Origin: Luidia sarsii
Lineage: Eukaryota > Echinodermata > Asteroidea > Paxillosida > Luidiidae
Assembly: GCA_949987565.1 (NCBI GenBank)
Contig: OX465119.1
Span: forward strand, 12,998,578 to 13,062,577
DNA length: 64,000 nucleotides
Direction of reading: 5' to 3'
The notes beneath the pieces are model-generated. The model was given only the letters and a program-made list of their open reading frames with translations. It ran no database searches and was not told the origin of the DNA. Shown in pieces: positions 44,501-56,215 of the stretch. The position numbers and the translations under genes are program-made. How positions within the stretch are numbered: the first letter of the stretch is position 1; each line of letters opens with the position of its first letter.

Positions 44501-47500
44501 CCCCAATGCTGTTACATAATCACATTACAGAGGGGCGTGAGAGTGAGTTGCAGATGAGTAACTATCTTCACGCTACCTCCTACAGTACGCAGTTGTACAT
44601 GTACTACTCCTACATTATTATGTTTTACTACTTTACTACTACTGTTGCTGCTAGTGCTACTACTTCTACCACTACTCTACTGCTACAAGTTAGAGCATGG
44701 TTAGAGGGACATCTGTTCAAATTCAACGCCCTTTTCGGCTCGTAGAGTTTCCTTGGTTTGTGCATTTTTATTTGATGTACTTTCTCACCAGACTAGTATA
44801 ACTATTATTAGCCTGTTCACTCATTTTCCTGAAGACGTGCATGGCACATTGTTCGAAACGTCGAGGAGTGAAATCCTCTTTCCAGAACCACACTCGCTGA
44901 AGGGCATCCCTTCCTAAGGTGTCACCTCAGTCTCGGAGTCAGACCTCGCGATTTGAATCTTGAGCCTACCATTCATTTCCTAGCGCACCGCAGCCTCATA
45001 GTACGGTGCATAATTCCCCTTCGCCCGGGTTGACGGTTAATTTGGCTGAAGATCAAAAAAAAAAAAAAAAAAGACCCGTCCCTGAGCGCTTTCGGCCAGT
45101 AAATGAACTGTGAAAAGGTATAATGCGCTTTACGTGGAACTTCAGCGGCTGCATTGCGTGGCTACGGAATAGTGCGCGCTAAACCGTAGGCCCTACACTG
45201 CCGCGTGGTTCATTACATACACGGCTCATGCCATAACCCGATAGCATCGGCAACCCGAACCCTCGTACGATCAAGGAGGTATTGGGTGAGTGGCATTATG
45301 CATTACATAATCTTAGATTGTGGGCGTTCTGCGTTGCGCGTACTCGAGTGCGCTCAGTAGATAATTTCTGGTCATGTGTTCATGTTTTTGCGATAAGCGC
45401 TAGTGCTCTTTCTTTTCTTCTATATTTTTGTTGAGGGAGGGGGAGTGGATGAGATGTGTGGTTGTCACGCTTCCCGTTTATTGCGGCGTGGCTACGGTCT
45501 AGACCGCACTGCTTTTGCGCCCTCTAGCTCCCTTGCAGCGTCCACGGACCCAGCCCCGCGAGTAAAAACCCTATCTGGCCAGTTTGTTTGTCTTTCTCTC
45601 GCCGTTCAGGAAGAGAGGAAGGAACGAGCCAAACCCACCCCTTCCCTTCCCTCCCCTCCCCTCCCCCCTTCTTCCTCCATGCTCGAACCCTCTCTCAGTA
45701 CACCCGTTCGCGTCTCCTAGCTCTAGCTGGCAGACTTTCTGTTTGAAACGCAAACTTCCTTGTTGCTGTGGGTTCGCCGACAATCGGGACCTTACAGAGT
45801 CGCCCTTATTTTTTTTTTTTTTTTTTTTTTTTGGGGGGGGGCATCGGAGGAAGACGAGCCAAAAAAAAAGACCTTGCAGAGCTCAATTTAAATACAGCTT
45901 TTCCCCTCTTTCATTTCTATTTATTCAGTAAAGCATTCCGCGACCTTTTTTTTACCTCTTTGATTTATGCAAATTCGTCCAAACCGAGGCTAAAAAGACA
46001 CTCATCAATGTAAGGGCTAAGGAATGGAGTAGTAGGGAGAAGCTGCCAATGACGTTTCGGAGCTGGATTCAGTGCGGTGAGAGTGTGCCACTTGCCCGGC
46101 GTGAATAGTTAGCACTGCGTGCTCAAGAGATTCCCTCAATGGCTGACGATGTCCAGCTTCCTTGAAAACACACACACACACACCCCAGCAACCCCAGAAC
46201 ATGGCTCGCTCGGGACATACGGTGATGAGCGAATCGTGGCAAATCCAAGCGTGTTTGCAAACCGGTCTTGTCGACTAGATGGAGGTCCTGTGGATGTGTA
46301 TACAGTACACCGACGAACGCACGTCCTTTATCGTGCGTGCGGTAGGGTTAGAAAAACAGGTTCCTCACTCATTATTTTGGTTTGGAGGGGGGGGGCAAGG
46401 GTGGGGGGGGGGGTTCGTTGGTTGGGGGATAAGGGCAAGGGCTACCAAGTACAATGTCACAACACCGTTCCCCCTGGCGAATGTCACGTGACCCCTGCAT
46501 CGAGGTACCCCCCTTCCCCGCGCGTATTATAACAATACCTAGGCTGTCACTCATTGGTACTGTAGTCCTCGCTCTCTCCCCCCCCCCTCTCTCGTCTCTC
46601 ACACTCTCCGTCTCAGTCTCTGTCTCCGGCTCTGTGTCTCTCTCTAACCGTACCGGGGTTATTCGTGAATAAATAAGGTCAGCGGAGATTCAGGGATCGT
46701 GTCAAGAACTTCTGCCCGCTGATAACGAAAGGCTGGTTGCTTCGGATGGGGGAAAAAAACTCCAAACCAAACCACATAATTATTGTAGTATTATTGCAGG
46801 CGGATTGAACTAAAGAAAAAAGGCGAATTGAATACCAAACCTTATCTCGTCTGCGGCGTGTTTTAGCAGTCTCCGCTCTATCTCATGTTGCTATCCCATA
46901 ATGCTTTAATACCCCTCCCGGGTCAATCTCATTTGCATATCATGACATTGTTGGTATAATTACCACAATATCTCCCCATTCTCTTTAGCTCGCAACATGT
47001 ACAACAAAGTAACCTTGTGAAACGAAACAGCGTACTGGAGTATTTAGAATTTAACTTTTTGGCATACACAAACTAGCACTGAGTATTCAGTCTTTATCGC
47101 GTCGACCAGGGCAAACCCTCATTGAATTATATAATTATTCTCCTCGACTTATATATCTATAATTGACAAACTAATTTGCTATAAACACATTCTAACACAT
47201 ACTAAGATTCAAGGAGAAAGGTAATCAAAGTCACTGTCACACGATGTCGTGTTTGTTGCTGGTAGCGACACGACATGTTATGCTAACATTATTACGAGCT
47301 TAATATCGGTTGTTTTGGACTTGGTCGGTGTATTGTCTGCCGTTGCCAGATCGCTGTAGCGTGTATGCTGACTTGTTAACAAACCGCAGGTCGTGTCCGA
47401 TCTTGCCAAAAAAAAAACTCTTTTCCCAAGTGAAATTGAAACACTCAACTGGGGGTGGGAGAATGGATGGGGGATGAAAAGGAAAGAAAGACTAAAACTA

Positions 47501-48162
47501 CCTCTGCCCTCGTTTTAACTAGTTTCGTTGGGGTGTTTTGTGCAATAATTATTGCTTTTGCCGCTACACAATGGAGAAGGTTTTTTTTTTCGAACGAGAA
47601 AGAGAGAAAAGAAAGGAGGGAAAAAAAACTTCCCAATGTATTTGCACTTTCCCCACACAATTGTCAATTCTGTCGACTACTTACCACGTAAGAGGCTAGG
47701 CACCGGTAGGTTGTTTACAGTTTTTTGTTGGGGTGGTAGTGGCGGTCGGTAGTGGTTGGTTTATATATATTATGTTAAAAAAAACTTAACAGAGAAGGGA
47801 GAAGAAAAAAAAGAAAGACGACGAAGTGAACATATGGCGGACCGGATTGTATGGGTAATAATCCTTGTTTTCCCGTTCTACTTGAGCTGAACATTGGAGC
47901 GCGCGGTCAAGCGAGCTAGTCGGCTGGCCAAACGCCGCCGCCTCCCCCAGCCCCCGGGATTGTTTATACCGGCTGTTGGGTAGTGGTGTGTGTGGGTGTG
48001 TGTTGAAGGGTGGGGGTGGGGGTTAGTTTTAGGGCGTACCTGGGGATACGCGCCCTCGGTCCTGGGAAACAACAAGTTTTTTTTTCCAATTTTAAAGGGG
48101 AACGCACTGATCGAACGTGGTAGTGTTGCATGGTGGCGAGTGATGGTTGGTGTTTATTTGTG
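41579..48162. other. Intronic sequence, no recognisable element
   Basis: 6.6 kb of SoxF intron without recognised genes. Seen: T/GA-rich run at 42077-42143, (CTC)n at about 43511-43545, T/G homopolymer junctions at 45811-45841, G-rich runs near 46386-46412, and a dispersed motif at 45985-46025. A CpG-rich patch at 42770-42860 ends in CAG|GTAACT, and ATGGCAGCCGCC at 43012 opens only 24 codons. Neither is called. Confidence 0.4.
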
Positions 48163-48232
48163 ATCTCCCTCTGCCTCTCTCTAGATATGGAGATGGAGAG
48201 GACGAGGGAGAGAGAGGGGGAAAGGGAGAGGG

Positions 48233-48315
<83 letters not shown>

Positions 48316-48366
48316 AGGGAGAGTGAGACGGGTGTGAGATGAAGAGAGGTGAGGAGAGAGAGAGAG
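48163..48366. repeat. (GA)n microsatellite in the SoxF intron
   Basis: About 200 bp of polypurine, with a perfect AG run of about 70 bp at 48236-48306 followed by a poly-G tract. Confidence 0.95.
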
Positions 48367-48479
48367 CTTTTATGGGTGGTCGTTGTCAATCCGAGAATTG
48401 AGTGACTGCTGTGACTGTGTACACTAAATAATCATGCAAACGGCTTACTGACTAAAAGTGACCAAAAAGCGAATATCAA

Positions 48480-48515
48480 AAATTAGGAGGGCCTGACTTC
48501 AGGCCCTCCTAATTT
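48480..48515. repeat. Short palindrome, deleted copy of the GAAACGTC hairpin repeat
   Basis: AATTAGGAGGGCCTGACTTC continues into its own inverse, leaving only the outer stem (GAGGGCCTGA / TCAGGCCCTC) of the hairpin seen at 23187-23283. The ribozyme-like centre has been lost. Confidence 0.65.
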
Positions 48516-48599
48516 GCGATGCACACTAAGTGCTACGTTCACGGATTGAACTAAAACATAACCCACGCCTGGCGTTTCTAAATTCTATTATTGATGTGC

Positions 48600-48615
48600 G
48601 GCTCTGAAAAGAGCT
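48600..48615 (-). promoter_or_regulatory. Near-match to the histone 3' stem-loop, minus strand
   Basis: The minus strand reads AGCTCTTTTCAGAGCC: five of six stem pairs and the TTTC loop are canonical, the outer pair is A/C. No histone frame precedes it on that strand. It may be coincidental. Confidence 0.3.
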
Positions 48616-50130
48616 GACAAACGGCGTTGCACGTTTGATTTGAAATTAACAATTATCATTTACATCACCGCGCTGTGAACGTACATGGTGTATATCAAAT
48701 GACCCGTACTATACTGCAGCGTATTATATTATATATATTAGCAGCCCAAGTGTATTTCAGCGTGCGCGCTGAATCATCATCCACTTCGCTCGGGGGTGGG
48801 TCGGGTACCAGTGACGCAATCGTGTCACTGGTACCCTTCCATCGTCCATCCGCAAGGTTCACCTTCAAGGGTCCCCGGTGCCCTGGTTCGTGGTGCGCGC
48901 GTTTAGCTCGGTTGTTGTTCAGCTGGCCTGCTGGTAAGCCAAGGCACCCCCCCCCCCTATGACTAATAGTCCCGTGACCTCGCCTCTCCCTCCTCCACCC
49001 CAGCTGATCGAGTCCGCACGAAGGACTGAAGTCCAACGACCAAAGACAGCGAAACAAAAAACGGGAGTACGACAAAAGAATCCCGGGCCTATACGGGGAA
49101 TAAAGAGCGATGAAAAAAAACCCGCCTTGAGCGAAGGCCACGCCGCGTCTGTGCTTTCCGTTCTGGCTGTGTAATCCACGCTGTCGCTTAGACTCTATTC
49201 CGGGCTGAGAAGCGCCTTTTTATCATTTCTCCACCTTTGAACGGCCTTCGCTATGGGCGAAAAAAAAGCGCTATCTTATCAGCCATTGCCTTGTACTTGC
49301 CGACACGTTCACACGTTCGACTGACCTCGGTTTCTGGAAGTGGTTATCCCGAGGTTGGGCGAAATCTGTCTCGCCCTTCCCGAATACCCCCCCCCCCAAA
49401 AAAAAAAAAACCCACCACCTTGGCAACCGATTCTTTCCTGCTCTCCTGCCTTAATACTAGCGGAGATTCCTTAAAAAAAACAAAAAACAAACACGAGGTT
49501 TAAGGCTTATAGGTCACGCGGCCGGCGATCCGGTAGAACATGCTTGCGTAAACTCAGGTATATCCAGGTCTCCCCCTCTCCTCCTCCCCACCCCCCCCCC
49601 CCGACGGTGAAAGGAAAAATGAAAGCAGTTGTCAATGTCATGGGCCCAGCTGTAAACGATTCCCAGACCTACGGTCGCTGTTGTTTTTTTCTTGCCTCGT
49701 TTTTTTTTTTTTTTTTTTAACTTAAAATCCTTCCTTGGTGGAGCTCCTGAATAACAAGCGATGGCCCGGAGTATCGCTCTCATTCCATATTATTTTGTGT
49801 TGGGGTGGGGTGTGTGTGTGTGTGTTTTTGTGGCGGGGGGGGGGCAACTTCTCGTGTGAAAGCCCGAGCTCAACCTGACATCCACGGCTCCGACAGGTGT
49901 TGTTTGGAGTTAGTTCCACATCTGGGCTCTCTTTTTTTCCCTTTTTTTTTGGGGGGGGGGGTTAGTTCTCTTGCGTCGCACGTCGTTTCGGATTCGAAGC
50001 GAAGTCTCGTTTAGAAGGACGGGATCTGAGTCGACTGACTTTCAGTGCACTTTTGTGGGTCGTCGCCGCCCTCGAATGGTGTTGGGGAATTGAGTGGAAG
50101 TCTCGGTCGAGGATTGAATCGAGTCTGGGT
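48616..50130. other. Intronic sequence, no recognisable element
   Basis: Contains A, C, T and G homopolymer runs (48948-48958, 49388-49409, 49700-49719, 49950-49960) and a short perfect inverted pair CCAGTGACGCAATCGTGTCACTGG near 48809-48832. No gene. Confidence 0.4.
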
Positions 50131-50263
50131 GGTTTGCGGCGACACCACGAAGGCCATCTCTTCAGAGGAGGAGTGTGGCTCCGAGCAGAGCCGGTTAACC
50201 GGCTCTTCTCGGAGCCAAACTCCCTTCAAGAAAGAGATGACTTTCGTGGTGTCACCGCAAACC
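50131..50263. repeat. 133-bp imperfect palindrome near the SoxF 3' splice site
   Basis: The left arm starts GGTTTGCGGCGACACCACGA and the right arm ends with its inverse (one mismatch in that stretch). The centre is GAGCCGGTTAACCGGCTC. By eye the arms pair at about 85 percent. Its end is 124 bp upstream of the intron acceptor. The right arm carries a histone-type 3'-end signal. Confidence 0.85.
50201..50235 (+). promoter_or_regulatory. Histone-type 3'-end processing signal (stem-loop plus downstream element)
   Basis: GGCTCTTCTCGGAGCC (50201-50216) matches the histone stem-loop, with loop TCTC instead of TTTC and a T-G closing pair. Ten bases later comes CAAGAAAGA (50227-50235), identical to the purine-rich U7-snRNA-binding element of sea-urchin histone genes (established knowledge). 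It forms the right arm of a palindrome; the left arm has a mutated version. There is no histone coding sequence nearby, so it is a displaced 3'-end fragment. Confidence 0.6.
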
Positions 50264-50387
50264 TTCCCCATTGTGATCGCACCGCGCAAAACCTTCCGCA
50301 AGTCCTGTGCCAGCTACGGTAGAATCGAGGTTCCTTCATGTTTGCGTCGTACTTAATGGTTTCTCCTCTCCTGTTTTTGTTTTGCAG

Positions 50388-51591
50388 GCAAATCTTGGAG
50401 GAGCTTGTCGTTGGCGGAGAAGCGCCCGTTTATCGATGAGGCCGAGAGGCTGAGGGTGAAGCACATGGCCGACCACCCCGACTACAAGTACCGGCCGCGT
50501 CGACGCAAGGGGCCCAAACGCACCATCAAGCGCGGCCCGAGCACCGTCGGCGCTCCGGCCGGCGCCTCCTCGGCGGCCGGCGCCCCCGCCGTGGCCGGCA
50601 CCGGCGCCGGTTCCGCCGGCGGCTCGACCGGCGGCAGCGGCCCGGCCACCCCGCTGTCGGCTCCGGCCACTCCCGTGTCCATGGCGGCCAGCTCGCCGGA
50701 CCACATGGTCGGCAGCTCTCTGCAGACACCGGACGTGACGCCGCGGACCTCGCCCACCCCCATGGACAATGCCAACGCCAACGCCGACAGCGCCTCAGCC
50801 GCCGTCTCCCCTTCCTCCTCCTCGGTCGCCGCCACCGGCGCCGCCGCCGCCGCCACCGATGTCAAATTCAAGCTCCCCCCGGTCAGCACCATCGACCTGA
50901 GCTACACCACGTCCACCTTCAGCGAGCCCCTGGCGGCCATGGGCCTGCCCACGCCCGAGATGTCGCCCCTGGAGATGATGGAGGACTGCGTCTTCACCTT
51001 CCCCAATCCGGCGCTGGAGGGCGCCGGCATGGCCTCTCACCAACACCACCAACAACATCACCAACACCACCAGCACCAGCATCACCAGCAACAGCAGCAT
51101 CAGCATCAGCACAGTCACCTGCAGCCGTACGCCTCCAGCGTCCGCTCCCCGCCGTCCCTGATGGTGGACCAGGCCGAGAGAGCGACGGGCGGCTACTCGT
51201 TCAGCCCAGTCAAGATGGAAGGGGGTTCGCCGCTGGGCGTCGTAGATCCGGCCCGGTCTGACGTCTTCGGCCCGATCAAGTTGGAGCCGCAGGGGCTGGT
51301 CTGCAGCGGCAGCAACAGCAGCAGCAACAGCAGCAACAACAACGGCAACATCAACCTGTCGGCGAGCGCAACCCTGAGCAGCCTCCGGGCTCTGGTCAAC
51401 GCTCCCCCACAGTCCTTCGCCGCCGCCAACAACCAGAACGCTTCCGTGTCCTCGCTGATCTCGCAGGCCCTGTCCCAGGCGCACCACCAGCCCCAGCCGA
51501 TGCAGCAGGAGCAGCTGGCCCCGCAGCTGGGCGTCTCCATGGGCTCGCCCAGCGGCCAGCCCAGGCTACCTCAAGTGGACGCTGGCTTCCC

Positions 51592-51632
<41 letters not shown>

Positions 51633-51874
51633 CGTCGCCGCAGTACCCCAGCCTGGGCAGCGCCGACGAGCTCAACGGCAACGGACTGACGGCGGATGAG
51701 ATGAGCACCCTGAACAAGCTGCTGCAGCTCAGCGACGCCGAGCTCTTCTACGAGCTCAACCGGGACGACATGGACATGGACATGTACCTGGACCCGGCCT
51801 TGCCCACCGGCTTCGCCGCCACGGACAACGGCACCGGCTACTGCACCGACATGATGACGAACTCGTTCATGTGA
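50388..51874 (+). CDS. SoxF transcription factor, coding exon 2 (residues 126-620)
   Basis: Completes the HMG box ([20 protein letters not shown], then YKYRPRRRK to residue 166) and encodes the C-terminal activation region. Predicted full protein: 620 residues, longer than the roughly 380-420 of vertebrate SoxF proteins. The extra length is low-complexity: an Ala/Gly/Pro/Ser-rich segment after the box, a His/Gln-rich tract (about 343-370), an Asn/Ser tract, and about 13 Gln (from 528). A basic [10 protein letters not shown] after the box is a likely nuclear localisation signal. Two SUMO-consensus sites are visible: VKME (Lys401) and IKLE (Lys423). Near the end, [13 protein letters not shown] (581-593) aligns with the DxxEFxQYL-type beta-catenin-contact motif of Sox17/18, in diverged form. 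The exon is strongly GC-rich against AT-rich flanks. It stops with TGA at 51872. Group assignment is secure; developmental role is inference. Confidence 0.95.
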
Positions 51875-54800
51875 GGAGGAGAGGCGTCTGACTTGTTTCA
51901 TCGGGGCCCCGTGGGGGGAGGGGGTGGGGAGGGGGGCTCGCTCTCTTCTGGGGGCCCCCACTAGCACTCCGCGCGTCCACGACGACACCGAGCCCGACTC
52001 GACTCGACTCGAGCGCTCTCTCGAGTCCTCCACTACCATCCGAAGCTGGCTCTTCACGGCAGGGAGGAGGCTCCAGAGACCGCCGGGTCGTCGGCCGAGA
52101 ACACTCCGCGTTTTGAATGTCTGCGACCCCTCAGTGGTCACGATTCGGTCCTTTTTTTTCTCTTTTTTTTTTTAAAGTCTACGAAGACACTTTTCCAATC
52201 GTTTAAAAACACCTGTATCAGTTCTCCTGTAAAACTGTTTTGATTTTGAGTAGCCACCGGCAGTTGTAATATAAAGAGTGGTGAAAATGATCCAATCTGT
52301 ATTTTGCTCAGTTACAAATTCAATGAAAATGACGAACAGAGACCGCGACTAGAAAGAGATGGTTTTGTTTTGTTCTGCCAATCAAAAAAACAAAACATTT
52401 TTGTTTTTGATTTCCCCTCTCCTTGCATAGCTGTACAAAACACATAGAATTACTCGACCATTCACTAAGTTATTACTGTCATGTCTTTTTTGGTTGTTAA
52501 TAGTTTCACCTGCATTGTAAAATATCATTGGAGCAAGCTAGGTGCAAACTTTTTCGTTTGAAAGAAAAACCAAACCGTAGTGTTGTGTAGACCAAATTAA
52601 AAACAACAATTATACCGCGAAGTGAATCTTCTTTGTGTTCCGGTAGAGGGTAGCTAGTTCAGTGCTTTGTTATTATTATTTTGTATTTTTTTTTTTTTTT
52701 TTTTTAGAATGTGCAATATTGTCTGGGCCACGTGCTGTTTGTTTCCCGCGCTTTTTCCGGCCGCCACACTGTTTGTGTGTCCGTTGCCGTGGTGACTGTT
52801 GCCGCGGTAACCGCCGACAGTCGCGCGCTGTATAGCACGAGGCCTTTGCCGATGACCTACTTTTATTTAATTTTTTGGAAGACAAAAAATGCTGCATCCG
52901 AAAAAGTAGTGAATAGTTTTTTTTTTAATAGATATCTTGGAAATTTACTATTTTTTTTTTTTCATAAAATGTAAAGCTATTTCGGGTTATGCACATAGTT
53001 TTGTTGTTTTTTCTCCCAATAGTGATTTCACAATTGCATTTGTTTCGCTCTTAAAAACGGATTTTTTTTTTCATTGTACAAACATTATTCGGCTCAGATT
53101 CGTCGGGGCGACAGCTTCAAATGATCCCAGCGCCCCTATGCATCAGCTGTGTCATTCGAATAATTTGTTAAGATGTCAGCAGTATTATGATTACGATTTA
53201 ATCTCAACTGATTATTATGGTTGGTGTTTTGATTTTTTGGGTTCATTTTGTCGTAGCCTCGTAGGTGATGATTATTTCACGACATTTAAGACTTGAAACA
53301 AGGGGCATTAGCGCAAGCTTAAGGGAAGAGAAGTTATCGTCTTCCATAATATGGACTCAAAAGGTTAGCAAAAAGATACGACCGTTTGCATTTTTGTTTT
53401 GTAATACGAGTACTCGTTCAGTAGTGGGCGACATACTCTTAAGGGGTTGCGTGCTAAGGGGGACAGGCGATGGCTTGTCTTGAGACGAGACGGAACTCTT
53501 CTTTAGGAAGACGAGGAGACAAGAAGAGAAGATGGGAGAGAGTTCTCCTCGTCAGACGGTCTGCCAGGGCCTCCCCCGGGGGGTTTACTCCTCCTCCTCG
53601 GTCAAAAGAGGCGGAAGCAGTGACGCCGTAACGGAGCAAGAAGACAAGTTTTCTCTCCCTCTCCACACTTGAAGAGGAGACATTACATTCATCATTCTTT
53701 TCGTTCTTTTTTTTCCTCTTTCGGTTGAATTTAAAACATTCTGGAATCAAGTTTAAGGGTTTCTCTCGCCGACTCGCGATCCCATCAGGGTGCGAGTAGA
53801 GAGGCAGTCGACAACGTGTGTGCCTTATCACTAGACAGAAAAAAAAAATGAAAAAGCTTAACCAAGGAAAATCTGTCTCCCTTGACAATGTCTTCGTACA
53901 GTGAATTCTAATTGAGTGTCCGAGTAGACGCATTGGACGCGTTGAAAGCGGTTCGTGAGGTACTTTTTTGTCTATCTGTCTGAAGAAAAAAAAACCAACC
54001 TACCCCCAAATCATCCTCGTTCCCTTCCCGCAGTTTGGTCTGTCTATTTCGTAGCGCCCTCGTAGCTGTCTCTCTATCTTTGGTCGTCGCGTGACGGTGT
54101 ATTCCTGTTTTTGATGTGAACGAGGTGAGAGAAAAGAAAAGAAGAGTTGGTGAGGAATGAACTGAAAATGAAAAAAAAAAAAATGAAAAGAAGAAAATGT
54201 CGTCCGGCGTTTTGAGAGAGAGGCAGAGGGTGCTGAAATGGTTCGGACGGCTTGGCGGATGGAGCAAGGGTAAGGTGGTGCAACTCCTACCGAAGTCCGT
54301 AGATTCCCTCTAGAAAATGTCTTCCGGGTGCAATGCAGTATTAGCAATCCTCTTAAAGAAGTAATTTTTTTTTCATTCGAGAAATAATGAGCAAACGAAA
54401 ACCAATACTTCTTCATTGTTTTTAAAAAACAGTTTTGGTGTGTGTGCGTTATATACTATGAACTAACATTTTTTTTAAACCAAAACGATGTACGTGGACT
54501 TATATTAAATACGTGTTTAACAAGTCGGGTCTTGTCACCGCTTTAAGAAGAAGAAACGAAAGTAACTTACGGTCTTTACAACCGACTATCTGTGAAAAAA
54601 GGTACAGCCTTATTCTGAAGAGAGTAGCTGGAGGTTATACATAAATTAATGAAGCGTTTTTTGGGGGGTGGTCTCTTGACCGACCCGAGGAGATGATTAT
54701 TTGTGGCCATCTCGCGACCTGCGTTGCAGATCTCGCGAGATTTCACGTGCTTTGAGTTGAAGGGGGGGATATGAGACTGAGAGATGTGTGGCGCTGGTTC

Positions 54801-54900
54801 GTCACTATGGTAACGGCTGAAGGGTGTAAAGGTATTTAATTGTACCGATTCAAAAAAGTCCTGAACTTGGAAAGGAATAAAAGTCGGTGCATCTTCTTTT
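51875..54900 (+). other. Probable SoxF 3' untranslated region
   Basis: About 3 kb of T-rich, largely repeat-free sequence after the stop, in contrast to the repeats on either side of the locus. Candidate polyadenylation signals are ATTAAA at 52596 and AATAAA at 54876. Open frames in it lack recognisable domains. Where the transcript actually ends cannot be told from sequence. Confidence 0.5.
54876..54881 (+). terminator. Candidate polyadenylation signal AATAAA
   Basis: First canonical AATAAA after the SoxF stop in this orientation, followed within about 40 bp by a T-rich stretch (TCTTCTTTTT). It would give a 3-kb 3'UTR. Earlier weaker signals exist. Confidence 0.35.
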
Positions 54901-55454
54901 TAAAAAGGCAGGAATCTTGTAGAACTCTTGTAATAAGATTAAAGATGCTCAATTTCTGACCATCCTTTTGGAGGGATTTTTCTATGATTTGAGGTAAAAT
55001 AAAATGACTTTTCTCGAAAAAAACAACAACCTGGACTGAGTCTTGTCTCCCAATTGTACTGCGTGATATTTTCTGTTTCCATCATCGTAATTATGTATAG
55101 TAACACATTCTGCAACGCTTTTGGCAAAATACACGGTTTATTAAAAAGTTGGAGTATTTTATTTCCCACGTTTAGCTATAACCATTTTAACGATGTGATT
55201 TGTTCTTGAAAGCTGAAGTTTAAAATCTTCTGAAAACTTTCCGATCAGTCTCTTTTCCAAACATATCACAATGGAAATCCAACAGTAATAAGCGGCAAAT
55301 GCAACCGAGAACAGTTATTATTCAAATTTTAGGAGCAAAAGTAGATATTTCAAAGCGCTGCACATACGAGAATTTGATGCTTGTGTACGAGGATTTGAAG
55401 CGCGTGTGCACGGAATATCGAAACGAAAATGCAGCGTGCATCAGTGGCATGGGC
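54901..55454. other. No recognisable feature
   Basis: AT-rich spacer after the presumed SoxF 3' end. Confidence 0.4.
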
Positions 55455-55680
55455 CTAGGCCGTGTACGAAATGAAGGCTTAGGCTCGGGCTTAGGCTTCG
55501 GTCATATTTCTCTTAACCGTTATAATGTCGAAGGCATCAAGAATCAAGCGTTTGGTCCCAGTTTCTTGGTGGATACCCTGTATCTATCAAAGGCAACACA
55601 TTCGGTGATAAATCACAACCTGGATTTTCAGGTTTTGTTAGACGCAGACCAAGCCTGAGCCCGAGCCCATGGATTCGCAA
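55455..55680. mobile_element. MITE, CCGTKTACGAAATGAAGGCT family, copy 1
   Basis: Left GGCCGTGTACGAAATGAAGG, then repeats of AGGCTCGGGCTTAGGCTTC. The right end ends AAGCCTGAGCCCGAGCCCAT, partly inverse to the left. It shares CACAACCTGGATTTTCAGGT with 58882-59222. Confidence 0.65.
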
Positions 55681-55736
55681 AGGGCATGTTGCAAAGTGCT
55701 TAATGACTAAGTTTACTGAAATGCAAATGAGAAGAG

Positions 55737-56215
55737 CCCGACGTGTCGATCGTAGCAGGACCTGTCTCAAAGATGCTCACAGGCATTGACCAAGACCTTC
55801 CTCAAAGATGCTCAAAAGGCATTGACCAAGACCTTCCTCAAAGATGCTCAAAAGGCATTGACCAAGACCTTCCTCAAAGATGCTCAAAAGGCATTGACCA
55901 AGACCTTCCTCAAAGATGCTCAAAAGGCATTGACCAAGACCTTCCTCAAAGATGCTCAAAAGGCATTGACCAAGACCTTCCTCAAAGATGCTCAAAAGGC
56001 ATTGACCAAGACCTTCCTCAAAGATGCTCAAAAGGCATTGACCAAGACCTTCCTCAAAGATGCTCAAAAGGCATTGACCAAGACCTTCCTCAAAGATGCT
56101 CAAAAGGCATTGACCAAGACCTTCCTCAAAGATGCTCAAAAGGCATTGACCAAGACCTTCCTCAAAGATGCTCAAAAGGCATTGACCAAGACCTTTCACA
56201 AAGGCAGAGTGAAAA
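55737..56215. repeat. 36-bp minisatellite inside a GAAACGTC-family repeat
   Basis: Twelve copies of GGCATTGACC spaced exactly 36 bp apart (55782 to 56178), the intervening units nearly identical and each containing CCTTCCTCAAAGATGCTCA. Left (GATCGTAGCAGGACCTGTCTC) and right (CACAAAGGCAGAGTGAAAAT) flanks match the continuous sequence of the dispersed repeat at 62838-62900, so the array grew from within one copy. The period is 12 codons, so all frames look coding; they are artefacts. Confidence 0.93.
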
